33,892 bases of DNA from Candidatus Omnitrophota bacterium. Lineage in GTDB: Bacteria > Omnitrophota > Gorgyraeia > Aquiviventales > Aquiviventaceae. Positions 26,316 through 33,892 of this stretch are shown piece by piece. The stretch covers positions 1 to 33,892 of the forward strand of contig JACPRA010000018.1 of assembly GCA_016190215.1 (NCBI GenBank). The letters are read 5' to 3'. The first letter of the stretch is position 1; every line of letters begins with the position of its first letter. The notes below the pieces were generated by a model that worked only from the letters and a program-made list of their open reading frames with translations, made no database searches and was not told the DNA's origin. The position numbers and the translations under genes were made by a program.

Positions 26316-27740
26316 ATGAGACGGAAGGCTACGTTAGCACTTGTAGTCTCTCTGGGCTTGTTGGCGGCTTGGACGCTGCCGGCGTTTGCGGAAGTCCAGA
26401 ATGTCCGGGTCAGCGGCGACATCACGTCCCGCATGTTTCACCGGGAAAACTTGGACCTCACCAACGGGGATGGGGGTCTCGACACGACGGATAATTTCTT
26501 CATGACAACCACCGGCGTGAATGTCGGGGCCGACCTCACCGAGAACGTCTCGACGTTCATCCGGTTGGCCAACGAGCGGGACTGGGACAACGATGCCGGC
26601 GGCACTGACGCCAATGGCAACGGTAGCGATGGCAGCTTTGACATCAGCCAAGCCTACGTCACGCTGAAAGAGTTGTTTTATTCTCCGTTGACTCTGCGCA
26701 TCGGCGCCCAGCCTATCGTGTGGGGCCGGGGCTTCGTGTTGGGCAGCGCGCTCCTTCCGAGCATTGTCGGTGGGGATGACCGTTTGTCTTCCATCACGGC
26801 CAATGAGTTCACCGAGTTCACGGCGTTCGATGCCATCCGGGCCACGCTGGACCTGTCCAACCTCGGCGGCTCGAACCTGCCGCTGACCGCGGACTATGTC
26901 TACATCAAGCTGGATGAGAACACGGCCGGCATCTCCGACGATATCACGCTGCAAGGGGTGAATTTCGGCACCAAGATCGGCTCCAACACCGAGCTGGAAG
27001 CCTACTACCTCAACAAGCTGGACAAAGCCGGAACCACGCCGGACATCAACAAGAACGGCAACATCAACACCATCGGCTTCCGCGGCAGCACCATGCCGGT
27101 CGAAAGCTTATCCACCTGGGGCGAGCTGGCCTACCAATTCGGCACACGGGGAACCGATGCCTCGACTGGTACGCTGACCACCGCTCCAACCGGCAGCTCC
27201 GTCAGCGCGTGGGCGTTGGACCTGGGCCTGGAATACACATGGACCGCTGTGTCCATGACCCCGAAGGCTGGGGCTGAGTGGATCTTCTGGTCCGGCAAAG
27301 AAGGCAACGGCGGGATTGCCGGCTGGGATCCGATCGCTCGCGGCTACTACACGACTGCGCTGCGCGAATTCCAGACCGACACCGGGGCGGGCTTTTACGC
27401 CACCGACCAAGCGCTTGACACCTCTGCGGCCACCAACCAGAACCAGATTTCCTTCTGGGGCGGGTTGAAGCCGATCGAGGACCTGTCCGCGACCTCCCGT
27501 CTGACCTTCTTCTGGCAGGATGTCGGGGCACTCCGGGCCAACGCGGCCGGCACGGCTGTTGCTAACGGTCCCCGGAGGAGCTTTGCCGGGACCGAGTTGG
27601 ACACCAACCTGGTCTATGACTACACGGAAGATGTGCAATTCGGGCTGCTGTACGGGTTCTTCGTCCCGGGTTCCATCTACACCTCGGCGTCTGACAACGT
27701 CGCCCAGGAAGTCGTGACCACGGTGAAGGTCCAGTTCTAA
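26316..27740 (+). CDS. Outer-membrane beta-barrel protein (alginate-export-like)
   Basis: This 474-residue protein begins with a signal peptide (MRRKATLALVVSLGLLAAWTLPAFA). It continues with alternating short amphipathic strands and Gly/Asn/Asp loops (VRVSGDITSRMFHRENLDL, FSTFIRLANERDW-like segments, LELGAEWIFWSG-like segments), and ends with QEVVTTVKVQF. A C-terminal aromatic residue is typical of barrels inserted by the BAM complex. The pattern suggests the alginate-export/porin family, but substrate is unknown. ATG 26316 follows AGGGAGGA and gives a clean signal peptide, whereas upstream in-frame codons do not. A consensus promoter and a very strong terminator bracket it, so it is probably a highly expressed single-gene unit. 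Confidence 0.8.
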   Translation: MRRKATLALVVSLGLLAAWTLPAFAEVQNVRVSGDITSRMFHRENLDLTNGDGGLDTTDNFFMTTTGVNVGADLTENVSTFIRLANERDWDNDAGGTDANGNGSDGSFDISQAYVTLKELFYSPLTLRIGAQPIVWGRGFVLGSALLPSIVGGDDRLSSITANEFTEFTAFDAIRATLDLSNLGGSNLPLTADYVYIKLDENTAGISDDITLQGVNFGTKIGSNTELEAYYLNKLDKAGTTPDINKNGNINTIGFRGSTMPVESLSTWGELAYQFGTRGTDASTGTLTTAPTGSSVSAWALDLGLEYTWTAVSMTPKAGAEWIFWSGKEGNGGIAGWDPIARGYYTTALREFQTDTGAGFYATDQALDTSAATNQNQISFWGGLKPIEDLSATSRLTFFWQDVGALRANAAGTAVANGPRRSFAGTELDTNLVYDYTEDVQFGLLYGFFVPGSIYTSASDNVAQEVVTTVKVQF

Positions 27741-27762
27741 AGCTCGTTGGATCGTTCGAAGC

Positions 27763-27806
27763 CACAACCCCCTGCCTCGAATTCGAGGCAGGGGGTTGTG
27801 CTTTTT
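27763..27806 (+). terminator. Very strong intrinsic terminator (38-bp perfect palindrome)
   Basis: Bases 27763-27800 are a perfect palindrome (19-bp arms) centred on GAATTC, followed directly by CTTTTT. It ends the outer-membrane barrel transcript; as a palindrome it could also act on the other strand. TACAAT at 27810-27815 may be the -10 of the GH57 gene, but no good -35 is seen. Confidence 0.95.
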
Positions 27807-27832
27807 CGGTACAATAGGCGCGTGAGCCCCTG

Positions 27833-29989
27833 ATGTCACACCCGGTGTATCTCGCGTTTGTCTGGCACATGCATCAGCCGTACTACCGCGACCTGCGGAC
27901 CGGCGAGTGCTTCATGCCGTGGGTTCGGCTCCATGCCGCCAAGGACTACGTGGATATGGTCACGCGGCTGGAAGCGTTCCCCACGCTTCACCAGACGTTT
28001 AATCTGGTCCCCTCGCTCGTTGACCAACTGCAGGCCTATCTGCCGCCGCACAACCTGTCTGACAGCTTTCTGGACCTGTCGAGCAAACCTGCCGGCGAGT
28101 TGACGCAGCCGGAGAAACGGTTCGTGCTAGAGAACTTTTTTCTGGCGGCGTGGGACCGCATGATAGTCCCCCAGGCCCGGTACCACGAGCTGTTGATGAA
28201 ACGCGGCGCCGCCGTGCCGGAAGAGGCCTGGCCCGCGGCCATCCGGCGCTTCCAGACGCAAGACTACCTGGATCTGCAGGTGTGGTTTAACCTGGCGTGG
28301 ATCGACCCCTGGCTGCGGTCTCAAGATCGCGCCCTGGCGGCCCTGGAACGGAAGGGCAGGGGCTTTACCGAGGCCGACAAGCGCGCCGTGCTGCAGGCCC
28401 ACCTGCGCCTGGTGGGGGAGGTCCTGCCGACCTACCAGCACGCCGCGCAGCGCGGGCAGATCGAGTTGACGTGCTCCCCCTACTACCACCCGATCCTGCC
28501 GCTGTTGTGCGACCTGCAATCCGCGCGCGAGTCCCTTCCGCACGTGCCGTTGCCGGCGCGGCCGTTCCGCCATCCGGAAGACGCCCGCACGCAGCTGCAA
28601 CTCGCCCTGGCTCGGCACACGGAGATTTTCGGCAAGCCGCCGGCGGGATTGTGGCCTTCTGAAGGCAGCGTCAGTGAAGAGATGCTGCGCCTGGCCCTGG
28701 CAGCCAAGCTGCGATGGATGGCCACGGATGAAGACATCCTCTGGAAGAGCCTGCAGCACCCGCGCGCGCCCTCGCTGCTCTACCGGCCCCACCAGCTCAC
28801 CCGAGACGGGCAGAGCCTGTCCATGATCTTCCGCGACCGCGAACTGTCTGATCTCATCGGCTTTACTTACAGCCAGTGGGAGCCGGCGGCTGCCGTGAAA
28901 GATTTCATGGCCCGCTGCGCGGCCATCCAGGAGCAATTCAACGGAGCGCCGCATCCCGCCCTCGTCAGCATTATTTTAGATGGCGAAAATGCGTGGGAGT
29001 ACTATCCCGGCGATGGGCACCAGTTTTTCCAGCAGCTCTACACCGCGCTCGCCGCCGATGACCGGTTTCGCGTCGTGACCGTCAGCGAATATCTCGATCA
29101 ACACCCGGCCTGCACGGAGCCGCCGCTGGCGCGCCTGCATGCCGGCTCGTGGATCGGCGGGAATTTTTCCACGTGGATCGGCCAGCCGGAAAAAAATGAC
29201 GGGTGGGAACGGTTGGCATCGGTCCGAGCCGATTTGCTGGCTCACGACCCGCCCTCCGACGGGCAGCTGCGCGGCCGGAACGAGCCGGCCTGGAAGAGTT
29301 TCTGGGCGGCCGAGGGCAGCGATTGGTGGTGGTGGTATGGCGACACCAACAGCTCGGTCCAGGACATGGAATTCGACCGGCTCTTCCGCGCCCACCTCGC
29401 GAACGTCTACCAGTTTTTACAACAGCCGGTGCCGGCCGCCCTGAGCGTGCCGATCAAGGTAAAGGCGGAGGCCGCCTTGCCGTGGCCGACCGCGGCGATT
29501 GCGCCCACCCTCGATGGATTAGAAACCACCTACTATGAATGGCTCTACGCCGGCTCATTGGACCTGCGGAAGGGCAGCGCCATGCAGCGCGCGGGACAGC
29601 TCCTCCGGATGCTCTGGTATGGGTTCGATGCCACGCACTGTTACGTCCGGCTGGACTTCGACCGAGCGCGCCTGGATCCAAACGCTGCCTGGAGCGTCGC
29701 GGTTGACTTTCCAGACCGGCAGGCGACCGTCCGCATCTCCCGCGCGCCGTCCGGGACCACGCGCGCGGAGCTGCTGACCCCAGCCGGCCCGACACCGATC
29801 TCCTGCGGATGGCAGCGCATTTTGGAGGTGGCGATCCCGCGCCAACCAGCCGGGTTGGACGCCGGCCAGTCGGCGCGGATGCGGCTCGCGCTGTTCAACG
29901 AACAGACGGCGGTGGAACAGCATCCGATGAACGGCACCTGGCTGCTGCGGATTCCCAGCGACGAGGCCGCCGCCGTTTGGTCGGCCTGA
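27833..29989 (+). CDS. Glycoside hydrolase family 57 enzyme
   Basis: This 718-residue enzyme has no signal peptide and so is probably cytosolic. GH57 members are alpha-amylases, 4-alpha-glucanotransferases, branching enzymes or amylopullulanases. The N-terminal motif 1 is LAFVWHMHQPYY, motif 3 is GLWPSEGS with nucleophile Glu277, motif 4 is MATDEDIL with the acid/base Asp299, and motif 5 is IILDGENAWEYY. A C-terminal helical and beta region (about 400-718) follows. The substrate cannot be assigned from motifs alone, but cytosolic alpha-glucan (glycogen-type) turnover is likely. The gene starts shortly after a strong terminator with only a short leader. Confidence 0.9.
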   Translation: MSHPVYLAFVWHMHQPYYRDLRTGECFMPWVRLHAAKDYVDMVTRLEAFPTLHQTFNLVPSLVDQLQAYLPPHNLSDSFLDLSSKPAGELTQPEKRFVLENFFLAAWDRMIVPQARYHELLMKRGAAVPEEAWPAAIRRFQTQDYLDLQVWFNLAWIDPWLRSQDRALAALERKGRGFTEADKRAVLQAHLRLVGEVLPTYQHAAQRGQIELTCSPYYHPILPLLCDLQSARESLPHVPLPARPFRHPEDARTQLQLALARHTEIFGKPPAGLWPSEGSVSEEMLRLALAAKLRWMATDEDILWKSLQHPRAPSLLYRPHQLTRDGQSLSMIFRDRELSDLIGFTYSQWEPAAAVKDFMARCAAIQEQFNGAPHPALVSIILDGENAWEYYPGDGHQFFQQLYTALAADDRFRVVTVSEYLDQHPACTEPPLARLHAGSWIGGNFSTWIGQPEKNDGWERLASVRADLLAHDPPSDGQLRGRNEPAWKSFWAAEGSDWWWWYGDTNSSVQDMEFDRLFRAHLANVYQFLQQPVPAALSVPIKVKAEAALPWPTAAIAPTLDGLETTYYEWLYAGSLDLRKGSAMQRAGQLLRMLWYGFDATHCYVRLDFDRARLDPNAAWSVAVDFPDRQATVRISRAPSGTTRAELLTPAGPTPISCGWQRILEVAIPRQPAGLDAGQSARMRLALFNEQTAVEQHPMNGTWLLRIPSDEAAAVWSA

Positions 29990-30005
29990 TCCTCGCGCCC
30001 GGCGG

Positions 30006-30034
30006 TTGTATTCTCCTCGGTAGTTGCGTATAAT
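30006..30034 (+). promoter_or_regulatory. Promoter of ino1, leaderless type
   Basis: TTGTAT (30006-30011), 17 bases, TATAAT (30029-30034, full consensus). Predicted start point near 30041, six bases before ATG 30047. No Shine-Dalgarno is present. Confidence 0.7.
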
Positions 30035-30046
30035 AATTCTTCTCCC

Positions 30047-31144
30047 ATGAAACCCATTCGTATTGCCATCGCCGGCGTGGGCAACTGCGCGACATCACTA
30101 CTGCAGGGTTTCGCGTACTACGCGAAACCCTCGAGACAGCGGGACGGGCTGCTGCACGCGCGGATCGGCCCGTACCGGCCTGCCGACATCCGCGTGGTCG
30201 CCGCCTTCGACGTGGATGCCCGAAAAGTCGGCCGGCCGTTGGAAGCCGCCTGCGCGGCGGATCCGAACTGCACCACCTGGTTCGTCAAGCGCCTTCCCGC
30301 GTACGGCGTGCGGGTGCAGATGGGCCCGGTGCTGGACGGCGTGGCGCCCCATATGGCCGCCTATCCCGCCAATCGAACCTTTGTGGTGGCCAAGCGCAAG
30401 CCGGTGAATGTCACCCGCGTCCTGCGCGATGCCGGCGTTGAAATCCTGCTGAACTATCTCCCCGTCGGCTCAGAGCAGGCCACGCAGGCCTATGCCAACG
30501 CCTGCCTTGAGGCGGGGGTCAGCCTCATCAATTGCATCCCGGTCTTCATCGCCTCGGAGCCGCGCTGGGCCCGGCAGTTCACGCAGCGGGGCATCCCGCT
30601 CATCGGCGACGATGTGAAAGGGCAGATCGGGGCCACGATCCTGCACCGCACGCTGACCAAGTTGTTCCGGGTGCGCGGCGCGACAGTGGACCGCACCTAC
30701 CAGCTCAACGTCGGCGGCAACACCGATTTCTTGAATATGCTCAATGAGGACCGGCTCCGGTCGAAGAAAATTTCCAAGACCGAGGCGGTGCAAACCACCC
30801 TGGCGACCCGCTTGGCCGATGACGCGATCCACATTGGCCCCAGTGACTACGTCGCGTGGCAGCACGACCGCAAGGTTTGCTTCCTGCGCATCGAGGGCCG
30901 GGGATTCGGCGATTGCCCCATCGAGTTGGAATTGCGGCTCTCGGTGGAGGATTCGCCCAACAGCGCGGGCATGGTCATTGACGCCATCCGCTGCCTCCGG
31001 GTTGCGCGGGACCGCCGGTTGGCCGGCCCGCAATTGGCGATCTCCGCCTGGACGATGAAGCACCCGCCCGTCCCCATGGATGACGAGCACGCGAAGCGGT
31101 CGCTCGACGAATTTCTGCGAGGGTCCGCCAACGGCGCTCATTAA
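30047..31144 (+). CDS. ino1: Myo-inositol-1-phosphate synthase
   Basis: This NAD-dependent enzyme cyclises glucose 6-phosphate to inositol 1-phosphate (myo-inositol 3-phosphate), feeding inositol lipids or inositol-containing osmolytes. The 365 residues have the Rossmann start IAIAGVGNCATSLLQGFAYY, DIRVVAAFDVDARKVG, and the catalytic barrel (LINCIPVFIASEPRW, IPLIGDDVKGQIGATILHRTLTKLF, YQLNVGGNTDFLNMLNEDRL, SKKISKTEAVQT, IGPSDYVAWQHDRKVCFLRIEG). The type is the short actinobacterial/archaeal form. The predicted promoter lies about 12 bases upstream of ATG with no Shine-Dalgarno. A 25-bp palindrome lies in codons 20-28. Confidence 0.93.
   Translation: MKPIRIAIAGVGNCATSLLQGFAYYAKPSRQRDGLLHARIGPYRPADIRVVAAFDVDARKVGRPLEAACAADPNCTTWFVKRLPAYGVRVQMGPVLDGVAPHMAAYPANRTFVVAKRKPVNVTRVLRDAGVEILLNYLPVGSEQATQAYANACLEAGVSLINCIPVFIASEPRWARQFTQRGIPLIGDDVKGQIGATILHRTLTKLFRVRGATVDRTYQLNVGGNTDFLNMLNEDRLRSKKISKTEAVQTTLATRLADDAIHIGPSDYVAWQHDRKVCFLRIEGRGFGDCPIELELRLSVEDSPNSAGMVIDAIRCLRVARDRRLAGPQLAISAWTMKHPPVPMDDEHAKRSLDEFLRGSANGAH
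30106..30130. repeat. 25-bp near-perfect palindrome inside the ino1 5' coding region
   Basis: GGGTTTCGCGTA (30106-30117), one C, and its reverse complement 30119-30130: 12-bp arms around one base. It codes for the residues around GFAYYAKP, 60 bases from the start codon and about 65 from the predicted mRNA 5' end. Confidence 0.9.
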
Positions 31145-31949
31145 GAGCCCTCGGATCGCCTGTCTCGCCCGCGCGCTTGGGTTCGGCATCAAGATCGCCC
31201 TCCTCAGCCTGTTGATCTCCAGCGTCGCCCGGATTTGGATTCACGACCTTCCGTTGTGGAAGATTTTCCGCCGCTGCGCCTCCGTATCCGCCATCCTCGT
31301 GCTGTGGCACACGTTTCGACGCCAGCCGCACCCGTTCCGGTCGCTCGGCCTGGGCCCCTGGCGCGAGGGCAGGGGAGCGCTCGCTAGCGGCATCGTGCTC
31401 GGCGTAGCGATGGTGTCATGTCTCACCCTAACGTATGACGCGCTGGACGTAATCCGGATCGAGGTCTGGACGGATACCGCGCGGGTCATTCGGACGCTGG
31501 TCACATTTGTGCCGGCGATCGGGCTCGTCGCGGTCTTGGAAGAGTTGACGTTCCGCGGCTACTTGCTGCAGCAGTTCCTGGCCTGTTCCCGCTGGTTCGC
31601 CCTCACCGCGAGCAGCCTGCTGTACGCGGTGGTGCATCTGCGGCCCCAGATGGTGTGGCCGGAAAGCGGCTTCGAGCTGGTCGGATTGTTCCTCCTCGGA
31701 TGGGTCCTGGCGACCGCGGCGCTGCGGACCCGCTCGCTCTACCTGGCCATCGGCCTGCACGCGTCGCTCGCCTATTTCGCGCGCGTCAACAAAATGTTCA
31801 TTGAATTCAACGATCCGTCCACGGTCTGGCTGATGGGAAGCCACCGCATGGTCAACGGCCTGATCGGATGGGCCGCGTTGCTGTTGCTGGCGTTGCTGGT
31901 CAGCCGTTGGCCGTGGCGCGCCGTCTCCACCGAGTCATCCTCAACCTAG
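31080..31949 (+). CDS. CPBP-family (CAAX-like) intramembrane metalloprotease
   Basis: This integral membrane protein of up to 289 residues has several hydrophobic helices (37-58, 65-78, 103-120, 141-153, 173-186, 196-214, 264-281). It shows the CPBP/Abi signature: EELTFR (154-159, EExxxR with Glu154, Glu155, Arg159), LLYAVVH with His186, and a later His in LAIGLHASL. Family members cleave membrane substrates or act in protein sorting, but bacterial substrates are mostly unknown. The start is uncertain: ATG 31080 overlaps ino1 by 65 bases, and no good later ATG precedes the first helix, though an ATT at 31140 would remove the overlap. Confidence 0.82.
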   Translation: MTSTRSGRSTNFCEGPPTALIKSPRIACLARALGFGIKIALLSLLISSVARIWIHDLPLWKIFRRCASVSAILVLWHTFRRQPHPFRSLGLGPWREGRGALASGIVLGVAMVSCLTLTYDALDVIRIEVWTDTARVIRTLVTFVPAIGLVAVLEELTFRGYLLQQFLACSRWFALTASSLLYAVVHLRPQMVWPESGFELVGLFLLGWVLATAALRTRSLYLAIGLHASLAYFARVNKMFIEFNDPSTVWLMGSHRMVNGLIGWAALLLLALLVSRWPWRAVSTESSST

Positions 31950-31962
31950 GAGAGAGCTGCCC

Positions 31963-32364
31963 ATGTCGCACACCGCCGGCCGCACCACACGGCTCGTCAG
32001 CCTGCTCGCTGTCATCACGGCCTTCTTGGCTGTTGCCGCCACCGCCGCGGCGGCCGACGACCCGAATGCGGCGGAGGCGACCTGGCCGTCGCGCGCCGGC
32101 CGCAAGCTTGGACGAGGCGCGGCGAACATCTTGACGGGGCCCTTGGAGCTGTTCCGGACGCCGTACCTGGTCAGCCAGCGCGATGGCGGAGTGGCCGGCG
32201 TGACCGTCGGCGTGGTGCACGGCTGTGGAGCGTTTATCGTGCGTGAAATCGCGGGAGCCCTCGAGGTGCTCACATTTCCCGTGGGAATTCCGCGGGCGGA
32301 TTTTTCGCCGCTCGTCAGGCCGGAGTTCGTCTATGCGCACGGAGACTGGACGCCGAATCCCTAA
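31963..32364 (+). CDS. TIGR04073-like exosortase-associated small secreted protein
   Basis: This 133-residue exported protein has a signal peptide (about 1-31) and the compact TIGR04073 pattern: RKLGRGAANILTGPLELFRTP, GVTVGVVHGCGAFIVREIAGALEVLTFPVGIP, and a tail F/Y-V-rich. TIGR04073 proteins are named exosortase-associated by co-occurrence in PVC/Omnitrophota genomes and have no known function. AGGAGAG precedes the start. The next gene is a paralogue, with 12 bases between them. Confidence 0.75.
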   Translation: MSHTAGRTTRLVSLLAVITAFLAVAATAAAADDPNAAEATWPSRAGRKLGRGAANILTGPLELFRTPYLVSQRDGGVAGVTVGVVHGCGAFIVREIAGALEVLTFPVGIPRADFSPLVRPEFVYAHGDWTPNP

Positions 32365-32376
32365 GGAGGCTGGCCG

Positions 32377-32709
32377 ATGAAACGTGTGGGCATGGCAATG
32401 GCAGCGCTGCTGGCCGCCGTCGTCTTGGGAGCCTCGCCGGCGTTCGCGCAAGACCCCATCCACAAGCTCGGGCGCGGCGCGAGCAACGTGGTCACCTGTT
32501 GGATCGAAATCCCGAAAAACTTCCATCTCGGCATGCAGGAGACCAATCCGGTCACGGGCATGTTCGGAGGCTTGCTGAAGGGCTTCGGGATGGCCGCCAC
32601 CCGCCTGGTCATCGGCGCCTACGAAGTGGTCACGTTCCCCATACCGGTTCCCGGGAGCTACGCCTCACCCTATGAAGGCATGGAGCTTCAAGACTACGCG
32701 TGGGAATAG
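32377..32709 (+). CDS. TIGR04073-like small secreted protein, paralogue
   Basis: This 110-residue protein has a signal peptide (about 1-24, ending ASPAFA). Its mature part shares the KLGRGASNVVTCWIEIPKNF, GMFGGLLKGFGMAATRLVIGAYEVVTFPIPVP pattern with the preceding gene. The LGRGA...N, central glycine cluster, and VVTFP motifs align directly, so a tandem duplication is likely. AAGGAGG precedes the start. Its end overlaps the DUF3108 gene start by 38 bases. Confidence 0.8.
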   Translation: MKRVGMAMAALLAAVVLGASPAFAQDPIHKLGRGASNVVTCWIEIPKNFHLGMQETNPVTGMFGGLLKGFGMAATRLVIGAYEVVTFPIPVPGSYASPYEGMELQDYAWE

Positions 32710-33544
32710 CTTCGCGCATCGCCTCGTCCTTTCGCTGGCGATCCTGGCGGCGGCGAGCTGGACCGGTGCCGGTCCGGCTCAGGCCGATGTTGATGAGGCC
32801 GCTGAGGCCACGGAAATCGCCGCGCACGCGGTGCCGATCGCCCCGCCAAGCGGCGTGCTGCGGGTCGGCGAACGGCTGAAATTTCACGGGCGCTGGCTGG
32901 GCATCCCGGTCGGCCACGGCTGGATCGAGGTCAAGAGCCTGGTCGAGTTCCAAGACCGCCCGGCGTATTACATCGAGGCGGAAGGCCGGACGAACTCCGT
33001 CCTCTCCACCTTCTATCCGGTCCACGACACCATCCGCTCCTACCTGGACGCCGAGACCCTCCAGCCGCTGCAATTTGAAAAACACCAGCGGGAAGGGAAC
33101 TACCGGGCGGATGAAACCGTGACGTTCGACTACGACCGGCTGCTGGCCACCTACCACTCCGAACTCAACGGCTCGACCAAGGAAGTCCCCATCCCAGCCG
33201 ACGTACAGGACATCGTCAGCGCCTTCTATTGGCTTCGGGTCAAATACACCGACCCCTCCCAGCCGATTACGCTGCCCATGTATTCCGATGAAAAGATCTA
33301 TCACACGACCTTCGAGCCGGTCCGGCCGCTGATGCTGGAGATGCGCCGGCGCGGCGTCATTCCCAGCCTGCTGATCGAGCCCCACGCCGCCTTCAAAGGC
33401 ATTTTCATCAAACGCGGCCGCATGCACGTGTATGTCAGCGCGGACGAGCGGCGCCTGCCGCTGCTGTTCAAGCTCTTCACCCCTTGGGGGCTGATTACGG
33501 GCATTATTGACCGCTCCTGCCTCTCCAGCAGCAGCCATGGCTGA
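32672..33544 (+). CDS. DUF3108-domain exported protein
   Basis: This 290-residue protein has an N-terminal signal or anchor (HRLVLSLAILAAASWTGAGPAQA, about 16-38). The DUF3108 core follows (GERLKFHGRWLGIPVGHGWIEV, FYPVHDTIRSYLDAETLQPLQFEKHQREGNYRADETVTFDYD, DIVSAFYWLRVKYTD), in a beta-rich lipocalin-like arrangement typical of periplasmic proteins. Function of the family is unknown. The start lies inside the previous gene, without a Shine-Dalgarno, suggesting translational coupling. The stop overlaps the Rieske gene. Confidence 0.8.
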   Translation: MKAWSFKTTRGNSFAHRLVLSLAILAAASWTGAGPAQADVDEAAEATEIAAHAVPIAPPSGVLRVGERLKFHGRWLGIPVGHGWIEVKSLVEFQDRPAYYIEAEGRTNSVLSTFYPVHDTIRSYLDAETLQPLQFEKHQREGNYRADETVTFDYDRLLATYHSELNGSTKEVPIPADVQDIVSAFYWLRVKYTDPSQPITLPMYSDEKIYHTTFEPVRPLMLEMRRRGVIPSLLIEPHAAFKGIFIKRGRMHVYVSADERRLPLLFKLFTPWGLITGIIDRSCLSSSSHG

Positions 33545-33842
33545 GCCGCAGGCCGTCTGTGGGGCTTCTGAGCTGCCTGTAGAGGGCCTGAAGGCCATTC
33601 AGGCCGGCGATCGGGCCGTCTTGATCGGCCGCATCCAGGGGCAGCTGGTGGCCTATGCGGACCGGTGTCCGCACGCCGGGGCCCCCTTACGCTTCGGCAA
33701 GCGGCAGGGAGAAGAAATCACCTGTCCGCGCCATGGTTGGACGTTTAACTTGCTCACCGGCCGCTCCGTGCCGGATCCCAGCTTCTGTTTGACGGCCATT
33801 CCGGTGGCCATTCAAGACCAGCACGTCGTTTTAACCCTCTAA
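33537..33842 (+). CDS. Rieske [2Fe-2S] ferredoxin-like protein
   Basis: This 101-residue soluble protein has the complete Rieske cluster motif: CPHAGAPL (Cys44, His46) and CPRHGWTF (Cys63, His66), with the fold residues (LIGRIQGQLVAYADR) before it. No membrane helix or catalytic domain is present, so it looks like an electron-transfer component such as NirD- or dioxygenase-ferredoxin-type subunits. ATG 33537 overlaps the DUF3108 stop by 8 bases; a TTG at 33507 is a less likely start. Its redox partner is not in the window. The remaining 50 bases show no gene. Confidence 0.88.
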   Translation: MAEPQAVCGASELPVEGLKAIQAGDRAVLIGRIQGQLVAYADRCPHAGAPLRFGKRQGEEITCPRHGWTFNLLTGRSVPDPSFCLTAIPVAIQDQHVVLTL

Positions 33843-33892
33843 AAACCCCTCACCAACACCGCCTTCTAGGCCCTCTTTGCTCCACCTAATAA

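Overview
The window is a gene-dense, high-GC bacterial chromosome segment. Every gene I can support lies on the + strand, most of them housekeeping genes in tight, often overlapping operons. The organism is probably an uncultured Gram-negative of the PVC/Omnitrophota (former OP3) type. This is an inference from two adjacent TIGR04073-type small secreted proteins, a beta-barrel outer-membrane protein, a LysM lipoprotein beside phoH-ybeY, a GH57 glycosidase, a chaperonin pair in groL-groS order, and tRNA synthetase/PPDK/sigma neighbours. No 16S gene or marker tree is available to confirm it.

Layout. 1-1357: 3' part of groL, then groS and a strong terminator. 1379-2921: an A/T-richer two-gene accessory island (DUF4145-like protein; divergent class III nucleotidyl-cyclase-like protein). 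2977-4063: DCC-family protein, infA behind a promoter and leader terminator, and a cold-shock protein. 4178-7154: a promoter with a palindrome in its spacer, then guaB3-type IMP dehydrogenase and guaA (GMP synthesis). 7273-12446: methyltransferase, family 2 glycosyltransferase and dnaE, overlapping. 12452-18261: HU, hisS, aspS (lacking the GAD insertion domain), LysM lipoprotein, phoH, ybeY, recO. 18371-25182: glyQ, glyS, ppdK and a sigma-70 factor. 25210-25457: tRNA-Arg(CCT) and a structured GC-rich non-coding stretch. 25458-33842: DUF218 protein, outer-membrane beta-barrel, GH57 enzyme, myo-inositol-phosphate synthase, CPBP protease, two TIGR04073 proteins, DUF3108 protein and a Rieske ferredoxin.

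The most unusual recurring structure is a set of intergenic arrays with exact 7-nt periodicity. Five loci (7159-7248, 17457-17526, 18264-18353, 19227-19299, 24189-24260) carry a run of heptamers on the left and its reverse complement on the right, so each can fold into a hairpin. A sixth (4276-4310) is one-sided. The heptamer differs between loci, but the period does not. Two arrays lie inside reading frames, forming the C-terminus of YbeY and the N-terminus of GlyS. Other notable items are the GAD-less AspRS, the cyclase/DUF4145 island, the guaB palindrome, a leader attenuator before infA, competing base-pairing segments beside tRNA-Arg, and promoters placed so close to start codons that HU and ino1 mRNAs may be leaderless.
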